Assembly (NCBI RefSeq): GCF_030676955.1
Contig: NZ_JAUUUU010000001.1
Coordinates: forward strand, 781,111 to 845,110
DNA length: 64,000 nucleotides
Direction: 5' to 3'
From: Porticoccus litoralis
GTDB lineage: Bacteria > Pseudomonadota > Gammaproteobacteria > Pseudomonadales > Porticoccaceae
Shown piece after piece: positions 52,094 through 61,665 of the stretch. A program made the translations under genes and the position numbers. The notes beneath the pieces are model-generated. The model saw nothing but the letters and a program-made list of their open reading frames with translations, was not told the DNA's origin and made no database searches. Position 1 is the stretch's first letter, and every line of letters begins with the position of its first letter.

Positions 52094-52564
52094 TTAGGGA
52101 GCTTCGCCAAACAGGGGCTCGGGGTAATATCCCCGCGCCAGGCAATGGGATAGCCACTCGCCGAGAAAGCGGTTCCACTGCGCCTTCTCATCCTGCTGGT
52201 ACATTTTGCGGTTCGGGTACCCGTAACGTGATTTGACATGCCTGACACCATCACATGACACGACTTCAGCAACACGCGCATCATGATACAACCGCAACTT
52301 CATCACCGGCAGCCGAAACCAGGGGTTTGTATTATTCCCGGCACTGGCCACCTGGCTAAGCTCGATGAGGGTGGTATAAGGCGTATTCTCGCGAACCACA
52401 AAGCGTAATTCATGGTCGCGGTCATGGCTGAAACCCACCTTCCGCTCTGCCGCTTCCCGGGTCATCTCGGGAAACAACTTCATCAAGCGGAAGTAATTGG
52501 CATCGCAATCTGCCATGTACCCCCTCAGGTCGACTTTGTAGCGTATTTTTCGTTTGTCCGTCAC
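52094..52564 (-). CDS. yqiB: DUF1249 family protein (YqiB)
   Basis: 156 residues. YKVDLRGYMADCDANYFRLMKLFP and MKLRLYHDARVAEVVSCDGVRHVKSRYGYPN are characteristic of DUF1249, whose gene sits between nudF and cpdA in many gammaproteobacteria, as here. Function unknown. GTG start at 52564 with a weak ribosome binding site. Confidence 0.9.
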   Translation of the reverse strand: MTDKRKIRYKVDLRGYMADCDANYFRLMKLFPEMTREAAERKVGFSHDRDHELRFVVRENTPYTTLIELSQVASAGNNTNPWFRLPVMKLRLYHDARVAEVVSCDGVRHVKSRYGYPNRKMYQQDEKAQWNRFLGEWLSHCLARGYYPEPLFGEAP

Positions 52565-52622
52565 CGCACCAAATCACATTTTGCCAAGTTGTCCCATCGA
52601 CAACAGAAAACAGCATAGTCCA

Positions 52623-53228
52623 TCACAAAAACCGTTGTCGATTAATTTGCAGCCACATCAGGCTGATGGTCGTCGCCGCATTATTTAGCAGCCCCTGATC
52701 AAGCCACTCATACACCTGCTGCTCGGGAAACACATGCAGACGGATATCCTCCGACTCATGTGCCACACCAAACACTCCACCGGCATCCGTGAGATCCACC
52801 AGAGCGCAGAACAAATGCATCCGCTCGTTGCTGCCACCGGGGCTGACCCAGTAATCACACATGGCAATGAGCTCATCAGTTTCCAGCCCGGCCTCTTCCA
52901 TCACTTCCCGACGTGCCACTTCCGGGAGTGTCTCACCCGGTTCGGAAATACCGGCGACCACCTCGAACTGCCAGGGGTTCTGCCCTTGCCCCATTACACC
53001 GACACGAAACTGCTCCGTCAGGGCAATTAATCGATGCTTGGGATCGAAAATAAGTACGCCTACACAGGGTTCGCGCTCGAACAACTCCCTGTCCATCGGC
53101 TCAGACCAGCCACCGGCAAACAATTTGTGCCGTAGACGCAGCCGAATCATTTTGAAAAACCCCTGAAAGACCGTCTGTCTATCCTGGACTTCCACGTCAC
53201 TTTCATTGAACTGGTGCTGCGGTTGCAT
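52623..53228 (-). CDS. nudF: ADP-ribose pyrophosphatase (Nudix)
   Basis: 201 residues. The Nudix box GISEPGETLPEVARREVMEEAGLET (about 93-117) has the canonical G...E...REVMEEAG pattern, and the C-terminal VSPGGSNERMHLFCA is typical of the ADP-ribose branch. Hydrolyses ADP-ribose to AMP and ribose 5-phosphate. First gene of the nudF-yqiB-cpdA-yqiA-parE run, divergent from tolC. Confidence 0.95.
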   Translation of the reverse strand: MQPQHQFNESDVEVQDRQTVFQGFFKMIRLRLRHKLFAGGWSEPMDRELFEREPCVGVLIFDPKHRLIALTEQFRVGVMGQGQNPWQFEVVAGISEPGETLPEVARREVMEEAGLETDELIAMCDYWVSPGGSNERMHLFCALVDLTDAGGVFGVAHESEDIRLHVFPEQQVYEWLDQGLLNNAATTISLMWLQINRQRFL

Positions 53229-53388
53229 GTCTTATCTCAAGTTACAGATTCCGGTTTTTTTGACAGCGCTGAAGCCGTGTCAAGGAGAGCTTTAAAGCCA
53301 CCCTACACAGAGGCCCCTTGACTGTCCAGCAACTCAAAATCTGCTAGACTCGAACCCTCTCGCCACCCTTTGACCTAAAGGATTGTCA

Positions 53389-54798
53389 ATGCGCTTCTGC
53401 AAATTTGTCATTTTTCTGGCCGCTTCGTTAAGCCTCACTCCGGCGCTGGCCAACACCCTCTCGGAGATCTACGAGCAGGCTGTCAAAAACGACCCCCAAC
53501 TGCGCGCTGCCCGTGCCGCCTACCTGGCCGGCCAGGAAGCCAGAAATATTGGCAGGGCCGGACTACTTCCCCAGATTACTGCAACGGGTGAATATGAAGA
53601 ACTGGAAACCAATGGCGCCAGCACTACAACCCTGAACTCCACATTTAAACCTGGTCGCAAAGGACATACCGATACGGACTCACGAGGGTATTACCTGACC
53701 CTGTCACAGCCGATCTTTGACCTTCCCGCCTGGTTCAGTTTTCAGCAGGGAAAAGCCCTGAGCGATCAGGCTCGGTTGCAGTTTGCCGCTGACCAGCAAT
53801 CTCTGATTCTGCGCACCGCTGATGCTTATTTCCAGGTGCTCCGCGCCAGGGAAAATCTGGAAACCGCGCAGGCCCAGGAAAAGGCCATCCAACGGCAACT
53901 GGAGCAAACCAAAGAACGTTTTGAAGTGGGATTGCTGCCAATTACCGATGTGCACGAAGCCCAGGCAGCCTACGACAATGCAAGGGTGAATACCCTGGAA
54001 ACCCGCGGTGCATTGGATATCGCCTTTGAAGGTCTGACCGTGCTGACGGGCGAGCCCCACCAGCACCTGGCTGGGCTGGTAGCAGACTTTCCCGTAGTGC
54101 AACCGGAACCTCTCAACCGTGAGGACTGGGTACAGTTTGCCCTGCAAAACAATTTCAGCTTGCAGGCCGCCAAATATCAGCGCGACGCTGCGGATGAAAA
54201 TGCCAAATCAAAAAAATACGAGCATGCACCAACCCTGACAGGCAACCTGTCCTACTACGACGATCAGACAGACAGTGAATTCCGCGGGCTGGACACACAA
54301 ACAAACAATTTCTTTGTCAGCCCGTCAGAAACTGACCAGGAAGGCCACGCTATCGGTTTGACCCTGACTGTGCCGATTTTTACCGGGGGGCTAGTGAGTG
54401 CCGAGCGCCGTCAAGCCTTTCAGCAATATGTCCAGGCCGATGAGCTTTTTATTGGCACGCAGCGCAATACCGTTCAGCAGGCACGCTCCCAGCATCTGTC
54501 AGTGGTCACGAATACCGCACGGGTAAAAGCCAGGAGCCAGGCCATTACCTCTGCGGACAGTGCACTGGAGGCTACTCAGGCGGGCTACGAAGCCGGAACC
54601 CGCAATATCGTCGATGTCCTGGTGGCTCAACAAAACCTCTATCAGGCACGCACTGATTACGCCAATGCACGTTACGACTACATTGATAGCCTGTTGCGTC
54701 TTAAGGAAGTGGCGGGCCAACTCAGCCCCGAGGATATTTACGAACTGAACGCCTGGCTGGACCCGGCGATCACTGTGACGAGAGCTGGTGTTCAATAA
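53389..54798 (+). CDS. tolC: TolC-family outer-membrane efflux/secretion channel
   Basis: 469 residues with a signal peptide (cleavage after ALA, about 21) and the repeated structure of TolC: LSEIYEQAVKNDPQLRAARAAYLAGQEA and, in the second half, FALQNNFSLQAAKYQRDAADENA and DSALEATQAGYEAGTRNIVDVLVAQQNLYQARTDYANARYDYIDSLLRLKE. Outer-membrane exit duct for type I secretion and RND pumps. ATG 53389 has AAAGGA before it; the in-frame TTG at 53383 is too close. Its 3' end overlaps convergent waaA by 29 nt. Confidence 0.95.
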   Translation: MRFCKFVIFLAASLSLTPALANTLSEIYEQAVKNDPQLRAARAAYLAGQEARNIGRAGLLPQITATGEYEELETNGASTTTLNSTFKPGRKGHTDTDSRGYYLTLSQPIFDLPAWFSFQQGKALSDQARLQFAADQQSLILRTADAYFQVLRARENLETAQAQEKAIQRQLEQTKERFEVGLLPITDVHEAQAAYDNARVNTLETRGALDIAFEGLTVLTGEPHQHLAGLVADFPVVQPEPLNREDWVQFALQNNFSLQAAKYQRDAADENAKSKKYEHAPTLTGNLSYYDDQTDSEFRGLDTQTNNFFVSPSETDQEGHAIGLTLTVPIFTGGLVSAERRQAFQQYVQADELFIGTQRNTVQQARSQHLSVVTNTARVKARSQAITSADSALEATQAGYEAGTRNIVDVLVAQQNLYQARTDYANARYDYIDSLLRLKEVAGQLSPEDIYELNAWLDPAITVTRAGVQ

Positions 54799-56050
54799 CG
54801 TCCAGCAAACGCTGTAATGCGCCACGGTTATTGTCCGCCACCTGTTTGGCTACCGTGGCCATGCTTTCAGCCGATTCCGGGGATTCCAGCAGACGCCTCA
54901 CCTCTCCCGCCAATGCCTGATCATCCGCACAAATAGCCATACCCCCAGCTTCCAGCAACAAGCGCGAGGCTTCCGAAAAATTAAACAGGTGTGGGCCGCT
55001 AAGTACCGGCTTTTGCCAGGCTGCTGGTTCAATCAGGTTATGCCCACCCACTGGCACCAGACTGCCGCCGACAAAAGCAATGTCACAAGCTCCGAAGAAA
55101 AGCAGTAACTCCCCCATGGTGTCGCCAAGCAGGATTTGATCACCTTCCCCAGGTACGCCACCAAGGCTGCGCTTTACTGCCCTGAAACGGTGGGCCTCAC
55201 ACAGTTGGGCAACATCCTGGAAACGTTCCGGGTGGCGGGGTACCAGGACCAACAACAGTGATGGAAAAACCGTTAACAACTGCCTGAATGCCCGGAGCAC
55301 AATCTCCTCTTCGCCGGCATGGGTACTGGCAACCAGCCAGACAGGCCGGCCTTCTCTGCCACGCCACTCTGCCCGCAACTCCCCGGCCCGCTGCTTAAGC
55401 GGTTCATCAATACTGAGATCAAACTTGATATTACCTGTAATGGTCAACTGCTCATCGGATAGGCCGAGAGACCGGAAACGTGCACCATCATCCTCGTGCT
55501 GGGCAGCCACCCGATCGACCATTGCCAACATGGGTGCGGTGAGCGCACTAAACCTGCGATAGCCCTTAGCCGATTTTTCCGAAAGGCGGGCATTGGCAAC
55601 CACAACCGGTGTGCCATGCTGACGGCAACAATGAATCAGGTTTGGCCATAACTCCGTCTCCATAATCACCAGAAGTTGCGGGCGAACGCGCTGCAAAAAC
55701 CGGTTCACGGCGCATGGCAGGTCGTAGGGTGCATAGACGTGATAAACGCTGTCACCAAATTCTGCCTTGACCCGAGCTGAGCCCGTGGGCGTCATGGTGG
55801 TCACTGCCAGTAGCGCGTCCGGGTAACGCTGTTGCAAGGCTTTGATCATTGGAACAGCCGCCAGTGTTTCGCCGACAGACACAGAGTGCACCCAGATCAC
55901 CTGCCTCGAAGCCGCAATGGGTGTCACATACCCCAAGCGTTCTCCCCAGCGTTTTCTGTACCCTGGCGCACGGCGGCTACGCCATAGCAAGCGCAAGAAA
56001 ATAAATGGCGTTAATAGGTAAAAAAGCAGGGAATATGCAAGGCGAGCCAA
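54770..56050 (-). CDS. waaA: 3-deoxy-D-manno-octulosonic acid transferase (Kdo transferase)
   Basis: 426 residues with an N-terminal membrane anchor, then a GT30-type GT-B fold: VIWVHSVSVGETLAAVPMIKALQ, METELWPNLI, VVVANARLSEKSAKGY, and VGGSLVPVGGHNLIEPAAWQKPVLSGPHLFNF near the C-terminus. Adds Kdo to lipid A precursor on the inner leaflet of the inner membrane. Convergent with tolC. Confidence 0.96.
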   Translation of the reverse strand: MARLAYSLLFYLLTPFIFLRLLWRSRRAPGYRKRWGERLGYVTPIAASRQVIWVHSVSVGETLAAVPMIKALQQRYPDALLAVTTMTPTGSARVKAEFGDSVYHVYAPYDLPCAVNRFLQRVRPQLLVIMETELWPNLIHCCRQHGTPVVVANARLSEKSAKGYRRFSALTAPMLAMVDRVAAQHEDDGARFRSLGLSDEQLTITGNIKFDLSIDEPLKQRAGELRAEWRGREGRPVWLVASTHAGEEEIVLRAFRQLLTVFPSLLLVLVPRHPERFQDVAQLCEAHRFRAVKRSLGGVPGEGDQILLGDTMGELLLFFGACDIAFVGGSLVPVGGHNLIEPAAWQKPVLSGPHLFNFSEASRLLLEAGGMAICADDQALAGEVRRLLESPESAESMATVAKQVADNNRGALQRLLDVIEHQLSSQ

Positions 56051-56198
56051 CGATCTCTCCAGCGAATAGCAGCGTGCAGGACTTTGCCGAAAGCATAATG
56101 AGAATGTGCGGGGTATACTAGCCCATCTGTTGATAAGCCCCGTTTCAGTGGTTTTATCATTTCTACTTTAGATATTTTGCGGAGTTCTTTTAGTCTTT

Positions 56199-57422
56199 AT
56201 GGCACCCACTGAACCCTCAGAACACCTCCATTGCGACATTGCCATTATTGGTGGCGGCATCGCCGGCCTGTGGTTGCTGAACCGACTAACCAACGCTGGC
56301 TACAATGCCCTACTTTTTGAGCAGACCGCATTGGGCAGTGACCAGACCGTTGCCAGCCAGGGCATGATCCATGGCGGCATCAAATACACCCTGAGCGGCA
56401 CATTAACTGGTGCCTCCGAAGCCATCGCCGATATGCCAGAGCACTGGAAAGCCTGCCTGGCCGGGGAAGGGGATGTTGATCTACGTGGAGCGTCTATTCT
56501 CAGCGACCATTTTTATCTGTGGTCCAGCAGCAGTGCACTGTCACGGATGTCGACATTTCTAGCCAGCAAGGCCACACGGGGAAGAGTCAACAAGGTCGGT
56601 AAAAAAGATCGCCCACAACTGTTCCAGCACCCGGAGTTCAGCGGCAGTCTTTATCAATTAGTGGATCTGGTGCTGGATGTTCCCTCGGTCATCAAAGTGC
56701 TGGCTGACAATTGCGCTGGGCGCATTTATCAAATCGACTGGTCCAAAGCCACATGGCATAAAGAGAACCCGCAAACCCTGGCCATTGATTTCCACGACGG
56801 AGAACGAACATGGCGCCTGTCACCGGGACAGGTGGTACTGACTGCCGGACAGGGTAACGAGGCCATTCTCAACGCCTTGCAGGTTACATCGCCGGAAATG
56901 CAGAGAAGACCGTTGCAGCAGGTGATGATCAAGCACCGTTACCCGCATCGCTTTTATGGACATTGTTTGGGCGCCGAGACCACCCCCCGCCTGACGATCT
57001 CCAGCCACCCCTGCGACGATAGCAGCCAGGTTTGGTATCTGGGTGGCAGCCTTGCCGAAAAGGGCGCCGGACAAAGCGCTTCAGAAGTCATTGCTGCCGC
57101 AAAGCGCGAGTTGCACACGTTGATGCCGTGGGTCGACCTCAGTGATGCCCGTTGGGCAACACTACCAGTGGACCGAGCTGAGCCAAAACAACGCCACTTT
57201 GCACGCCCGGACAAAGCCTTTGCCAGTCACACAGATGTCTACAACAACCTGATTGTGGCCTGGCCCACCAAGCTCACGTTATCTCCCAACCTTGCCGATG
57301 AAGTGATGGCATTGCTTCCCCCGCCAAACCCTGATCTTTCAGACAAAGGCGTCACCCGTCTGGATTTTCTGAGCAGACCGCCGCTTGCGCCCAGTCCCTG
57401 GGAGACCGCCTTTGGAAACTGA
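56199..57422 (+). CDS. FAD-dependent oxidoreductase (DAO-like)
   Basis: 407 residues: Rossmann GGGIAGLW (about 18-25) with LFEQTALGSDQTVASQGMIHGGIKY as the FAD region, and a C-terminal half ending in NNLIVAWPTKLTLSPNLADEV, resembling glycine oxidase/D-amino acid dehydrogenase-like proteins. The substrate is unknown. Its end overlaps the next gene by 11 nt. A pair of this oxidoreductase and an aldo/keto reductase between waaA and hldE also occurs in Pseudomonas, which argues for a conserved joint task. Confidence 0.82.
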   Translation: MAPTEPSEHLHCDIAIIGGGIAGLWLLNRLTNAGYNALLFEQTALGSDQTVASQGMIHGGIKYTLSGTLTGASEAIADMPEHWKACLAGEGDVDLRGASILSDHFYLWSSSSALSRMSTFLASKATRGRVNKVGKKDRPQLFQHPEFSGSLYQLVDLVLDVPSVIKVLADNCAGRIYQIDWSKATWHKENPQTLAIDFHDGERTWRLSPGQVVLTAGQGNEAILNALQVTSPEMQRRPLQQVMIKHRYPHRFYGHCLGAETTPRLTISSHPCDDSSQVWYLGGSLAEKGAGQSASEVIAAAKRELHTLMPWVDLSDARWATLPVDRAEPKQRHFARPDKAFASHTDVYNNLIVAWPTKLTLSPNLADEVMALLPPPNPDLSDKGVTRLDFLSRPPLAPSPWETAFGN

Positions 57423-58215
57423 TCCGTTACCCTTACGCCCGTTTGGCAGCACCGGCCTCGACATCAGCATTCTGGGATTGGGGACGGTGAAACTCGGCCG
57501 TAACCAGGGAGTGAAATATCCCGAGGGCTTTGTCATTCCCGATGACCGCCAGGCTGCAGCTTTGCTGTCACTTGCTAAAAGTTTAGGTATCAACCTCATC
57601 GACACAGCACCGGCCTACGGCAATAGTGAGCAGCGGCTGGGCACCCTGCTGAAAGGGCAGCGGGATCAGTGGGTGATTTGCAGCAAGGTGGGGGAAGAAT
57701 TTGACGATGGACAGTCCTGGTTTGACTTCACCCCGGAGCACACTCGTTTCAGTATCGAGCGCAGCCTACAGCGCCTGAACACCGATGTAATCGACATGGT
57801 GCTGGTGCATTCCGATGGTAATGACGAAACCATTATCCGGAAATTTGGCACCCTGGATGCACTGGCAGCCCTAAAGGCGGAAGGCAAAATTCGCGCGTTT
57901 GGCATGTCGAGTAAAACTGTTTCCGGCGGGTTGCTGGCAGCAAAACATTCCGATGGCGTCATGGTTACCTGGAATCTGCAATACGATGACGAGTTACCCG
58001 TCATTGACTACTGCCGTGAGCACCACAAAGGTGTATTGATAAAAAAAGCGCTGGCCAGCGGGCATGCAACCCTGGCGGGAGAAGACCCGATACAGAAAAC
58101 GTTTGATATGTTATTTGCTCACCAAGGGGTCAGCAGTGCCATTGTTGGCACGATTAACCCTGAGCACTTGGCGACGAATGTTCGCAAGGCTGTTCAGGCC
58201 TCGCGGGGTCTATAA
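57412..58215 (+). CDS. Aldo/keto reductase
   Basis: 267 residues of the AKR barrel: FGSTGLDISILGLGTVKLGR, NLIDTAPAYGNSEQRLG with catalytic Asp and Tyr (DTAPAYG), KVGEEFDDG with Lys, and VLVHSDG. I choose the TTG at 57412 (LETDPLPLRPFGSTG), 7-8 nt after GGGAG; an earlier TTG at 57385 gives a Pro/Arg-rich extension and has no ribosome binding site. Translationally coupled to the FAD oxidoreductase. Convergent with hldE, only 5 nt apart. Confidence 0.87.
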   Translation: METDPLPLRPFGSTGLDISILGLGTVKLGRNQGVKYPEGFVIPDDRQAAALLSLAKSLGINLIDTAPAYGNSEQRLGTLLKGQRDQWVICSKVGEEFDDGQSWFDFTPEHTRFSIERSLQRLNTDVIDMVLVHSDGNDETIIRKFGTLDALAALKAEGKIRAFGMSSKTVSGGLLAAKHSDGVMVTWNLQYDDELPVIDYCREHHKGVLIKKALASGHATLAGEDPIQKTFDMLFAHQGVSSAIVGTINPEHLATNVRKAVQASRGL

Positions 58216-58220
58216 AGCCG

Positions 58221-59645
58221 CTATTTACTCTGTATCTTGTTGACGATGGCGGTCGTGGAGCAGTCATCCAGAAAATCCAGCACGGCAATCTCACCCCCGT
58301 AGGCGTCGACAATTTCCCAACCCACGACTTCACTGCGGCTGTAATCCCCCCCTTTCACCAGAACATCCGGGCGGATCAACTCCAGCAGGCGCTCTGGGGT
58401 GTTGTCCTCAAAGGAGAGCACCCAGTCAACCGCTTCCAATCCCGCCAGAACCGCCATACGGCGATCCACAGGATTAATGGGGCGGCCCTCGCCCTTCAGG
58501 CGGGTTACTGAGGCATCTGAATTGATGGCCACCACCAGCCGATCGCCCAGCTTGCGTGCCTGCTCCAGATAACCGACATGGCCGGCATGGAGAATATCGA
58601 AACAGCCATTGGTGAACACGATTCGTTCGTTCTGGGCCCGAGCATCAGCCACATCTACCATGAGCTGTTCTTCATTGACCACACCGCGCTCCGAGCCCTG
58701 CTCCTGCTGAATGGCACGACGCAATTCTGGCATGCTCACCGTAGCGGTTCCCAATTTACCCACCACAATACCAGCTGCGATATTGGCCATAGCAACAGCC
58801 TCGGGTAATGCCTCCCCAGCCGCCAGCGCTGCCGAGAGAACAGAAATTACTGTATCCCCCGCACCGGTGACATCGAATACTTCCCGCGCCCGTGCCGGCA
58901 AGTGCAGCTCTCTCTGCCCCTTCCGCAAAAGGGTCATACCATGTTCACTGCGGGTAATCAGCAATGCTTCAATATCAAGTGTTTCCAGTAATTGCGCACC
59001 TTTTTCTACCAATGCCTGCTCGTTGGCACAGTGCCCAACCACCATTTCAAATTCAGCAAGATTCGGCGTTAGCAAGGTAGCACCGCGATAGCGCTCAAAA
59101 TCGCTCCCCTTCGGGTCCACCAATACAGGAACCCCTGCGGCTTTCGCTTCCGCAATCAAAGGTTGCGGATTTACCAACGCCCCCTTGGCATAGTCTGAAA
59201 GCACCAAGGCACCGATACCGTTGAGTAGTGCAGCCACTTTTTGCGGCAACTGATCGCAGTCTACTGCGTCAAAATTTTCTTCAAAATCCAGGCGCAGCAA
59301 TTGCTGGTGACGGCTGATCACACGAAGCTTGGTGATGGTGGGTTTTGAATCTGACACCTGAAAGTCAGCATAAATACCTGCCGAATCGAGCCGTGCTTTC
59401 AACGCATCGGCTGCTTCGTCACGCCCGACCACAGATACAAGCGAAGCCCCCGCTCCAAGGGATGCGATATTCAATGCGACATTACCCGCTCCACCAATGC
59501 GGTCCTCACTCTGACCGACCTTGACCACGGGAACTGGTGCCTCCGGCGATATTCTGGAAGTCGCACCATGCCAATAACGATCCAGCATCAGGTCACCAAC
59601 GACCAGTACCTGTGCCTTATCAAAACGGGGAACCGTCAGTTTCAT
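58221..59645 (-). CDS. hldE: Bifunctional D-beta-D-heptose 7-phosphate kinase / D-beta-D-heptose 1-phosphate adenylyltransferase
   Basis: 474 residues. The N-terminal PfkB kinase (about 1-320) has GDLMLDRYWHG, GAGNVALNIASLGA and DVTGAGDTVISVL; the C-terminal nucleotidyltransferase (about 340-474) has FTNGCFDILHAGHVGYLEQARKLGD and the LKGEGRPINP segment. Makes ADP-D-glycero-D-manno-heptose for the LPS inner core. ATG 59645 follows AGGACGG; the longer frame is rejected. Confidence 0.97.
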   Translation of the reverse strand: MKLTVPRFDKAQVLVVGDLMLDRYWHGATSRISPEAPVPVVKVGQSEDRIGGAGNVALNIASLGAGASLVSVVGRDEAADALKARLDSAGIYADFQVSDSKPTITKLRVISRHQQLLRLDFEENFDAVDCDQLPQKVAALLNGIGALVLSDYAKGALVNPQPLIAEAKAAGVPVLVDPKGSDFERYRGATLLTPNLAEFEMVVGHCANEQALVEKGAQLLETLDIEALLITRSEHGMTLLRKGQRELHLPARAREVFDVTGAGDTVISVLSAALAAGEALPEAVAMANIAAGIVVGKLGTATVSMPELRRAIQQEQGSERGVVNEEQLMVDVADARAQNERIVFTNGCFDILHAGHVGYLEQARKLGDRLVVAINSDASVTRLKGEGRPINPVDRRMAVLAGLEAVDWVLSFEDNTPERLLELIRPDVLVKGGDYSRSEVVGWEIVDAYGGEIAVLDFLDDCSTTAIVNKIQSK

Positions 59646-59728
59646 CAAAAACCGTCCTGTAAAAAACTGCGGGTATCTTACCATAGGGGGCACCTTTATA
59701 ATGCCGCCATGAACGGGATCAGAACACC

Positions 59729-60358
59729 ATGAAACAGCTTTCCAGAGACGACTATAACGCCCTTCGTGAGGGAGCCACGGTGATAGAGGCTGATCGTTAT
59801 GGTGATAAGGTATTGCTACTCTCGGACGGTACCTACCTCAAACTATTCCGCGTAAAACGGCTATTTTCTTCAGCCGTGTTTTACCCATACTCAAAACGTT
59901 TTGTAAAAAACGTCAGTAAGCTGGTGGAAAAAGGCATACCTACGGTAACCGTCATTGAGTCGTATCGCATCCCCTCCATTCGCCGTACGGCGGTGCACTA
60001 TTACCCGTTGACGGGTAAGACGCTTAGAAAACTAGGGACACTCGACCTGATCATTACAGAAAAACTGGGAAAATTTATACGCGAACTACATGACAAGGGG
60101 ATTTATTTCAGATCGCTGCACATGGGCAATATTGTAATCTCACAGGAAAACCGTCTTGGCTTGATTGATGTTTCCGACATGAAGGTCTACAAACAGCAAC
60201 TATCTGAGGAATTACGACTCAGGAACTTCCAGCACCTTGCCCGATATACAGAAGATACCGGGCAACTCAAGCCACACTTTCATAGCTTTCTCCAAGCATA
60301 CCTTAAGCCCAAAGATAGCAAAGGTCTCGAGATGAAAATACGTGGAATTCTGTTTTAG
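59729..60358 (+). CDS. LPS core kinase-like protein (Kdo/WaaP-type fold)
   Basis: 209 residues. A kinase-like fold with nucleotide loop region GDKVLLLSDGTYLKLFRVK, an HxxN-like catalytic segment DKGIYFRSLHMGNIVISQENRLGLIDVSDMKV, and FVRELH-like helix. It matches the protein encoded near hldE and waaL in Pseudomonas (often called toluene tolerance protein). The catalytic loop has Ser where many kinases have Asp, typical of this subgroup. Probably phosphorylates an LPS core sugar, but this is unproven. Divergent from hldE. Confidence 0.72.
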   Translation: MKQLSRDDYNALREGATVIEADRYGDKVLLLSDGTYLKLFRVKRLFSSAVFYPYSKRFVKNVSKLVEKGIPTVTVIESYRIPSIRRTAVHYYPLTGKTLRKLGTLDLIITEKLGKFIRELHDKGIYFRSLHMGNIVISQENRLGLIDVSDMKVYKQQLSEELRLRNFQHLARYTEDTGQLKPHFHSFLQAYLKPKDSKGLEMKIRGILF

Positions 60359-60391
60359 CCTGAATTATTTTCATCTCAAAGAATACGAGGT

Positions 60392-61618
60392 TCAAATCTC
60401 ACTTTGCTCAGCCTGATTAAAATAGACCCGGTTAACCAATCCCATGACTAATGCCAAGGGAAACCAAAAAACCGTCCAGAAGAGACCCGGACGCGTAATC
60501 ACATGCTGAATTTCAACCTGCATAGCTACCAAGATATAAACCACTAAAGAAAAACTGGCTAAAACCCATCTAGCTTTCCTATGTTTCCAAACAGCAACAA
60601 ATACAGAGCTTAACATTGCCAGAAAGAAGAAAAGTCCAACCAATCCCTGTTCAAACATAACTTGTAAAAAGAAATTGTGCGCATGCGCAAATGGCTTCTC
60701 AGGCCAAAATGAGTGATCAAAACCATGACCAACAACAGGATGATTCAGAAACTCGCCCAAAGTCCAGATCCAAATAATCGGACGTCCAGAAAGTTGTTTT
60801 TTGGTCAACTCAACCACAATTTCATCGTAAAAAATCACCCCCATAACAACACAGGCAATACCAAACACAATACCCAAGGCAAAGATAGTGTGGTGACGAT
60901 AGACCGCCGTCAGATATACAACAGCCAAGGCACCAGCGACCCATGATGTTCTTGAAAATGTTTGAAATATATAGGGCAGCATAACCAGAATGGCTACCAA
61001 TAAGAGCAAGTTTTGTAGTTTAGACTCTTCCCTCAAACCCAACAAAACCACAGTTAATACTGCAAAAAAACCAAAGTAGATTCCTGCTATCACCGGGTAT
61101 CCGATATCTATCCATCCTTTATATCCCATGCTATAAATTCTGAACGTACGCCAACCCAACGATTCATCAAGCACAAGCAACTGATAACCTAGAGAAATAA
61201 CAGCCCCCAATGCTGATATATAACAAAGGAAGATGAGAAATGTTTTTATTTGCTGCCATGTTGCCACTGTAACAAGATAAATAACGCCAAAAAGATACAG
61301 CATAATCACCAAGCTTTTACGTAAGACATAGGCAACCGATTCGTTAGTATCACTCCATGCTGCCGACAATGAACAAAAGAAAAGAAAAAATCCTGTTGCG
61401 GTTAAAAAAAATATGGCCTCTGAACTCAAAAAGTTTTTTTTCTTCAGCCCTGCGCCAACGACCAGAATAAGGGATGGAAGTATTAGCAACAAATAAACAT
61501 GGACACCATTGGCACTGCTTGAACTGTAAAAAGTCTTACCCGCCAATTGAATAAAGAGTCCCACCGACATGATAAAGAAAAGTGCTTTAAACAGCTTATC
61601 GTCAAGAAAGTTTTGCAT
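60392..61618 (-). CDS. waaL: O-antigen ligase family protein (WaaL/Wzy-like)
   Basis: 408 residues, about 11-12 membrane helices. The large periplasmic loop and following helix read LSGRPIIWIWTLGEFLNHPVVGHGFDHSFWPEKPFAHAHNFFLQVMFEQG, the PF04932 signature with the catalytic-region His (HAHN). It attaches O-antigen or a core sugar chain to lipid A-core, or polymerises O-units; the ligase is favoured by the hldE-kinase context. ATG 61618 is 47 nt past the glycosyltransferase stop. AT-richer than hldE. Confidence 0.8.
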   Translation of the reverse strand: MQNFLDDKLFKALFFIMSVGLFIQLAGKTFYSSSSANGVHVYLLLILPSLILVVGAGLKKKNFLSSEAIFFLTATGFFLFFCSLSAAWSDTNESVAYVLRKSLVIMLYLFGVIYLVTVATWQQIKTFLIFLCYISALGAVISLGYQLLVLDESLGWRTFRIYSMGYKGWIDIGYPVIAGIYFGFFAVLTVVLLGLREESKLQNLLLLVAILVMLPYIFQTFSRTSWVAGALAVVYLTAVYRHHTIFALGIVFGIACVVMGVIFYDEIVVELTKKQLSGRPIIWIWTLGEFLNHPVVGHGFDHSFWPEKPFAHAHNFFLQVMFEQGLVGLFFFLAMLSSVFVAVWKHRKARWVLASFSLVVYILVAMQVEIQHVITRPGLFWTVFWFPLALVMGLVNRVYFNQAEQSEI

Positions 61619-61665
61619 AGAGATATTTCTATAGTTTGTGTATGTATTGGTGAGAGTAAACTCTC

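Noticed and set aside
52044..52178. N-terminal extension of CpdA
   Set aside because: It would overlap the DUF1249 gene by 85 nt and has no homology-like character; the TTG with a good ribosome binding site fits the family length.
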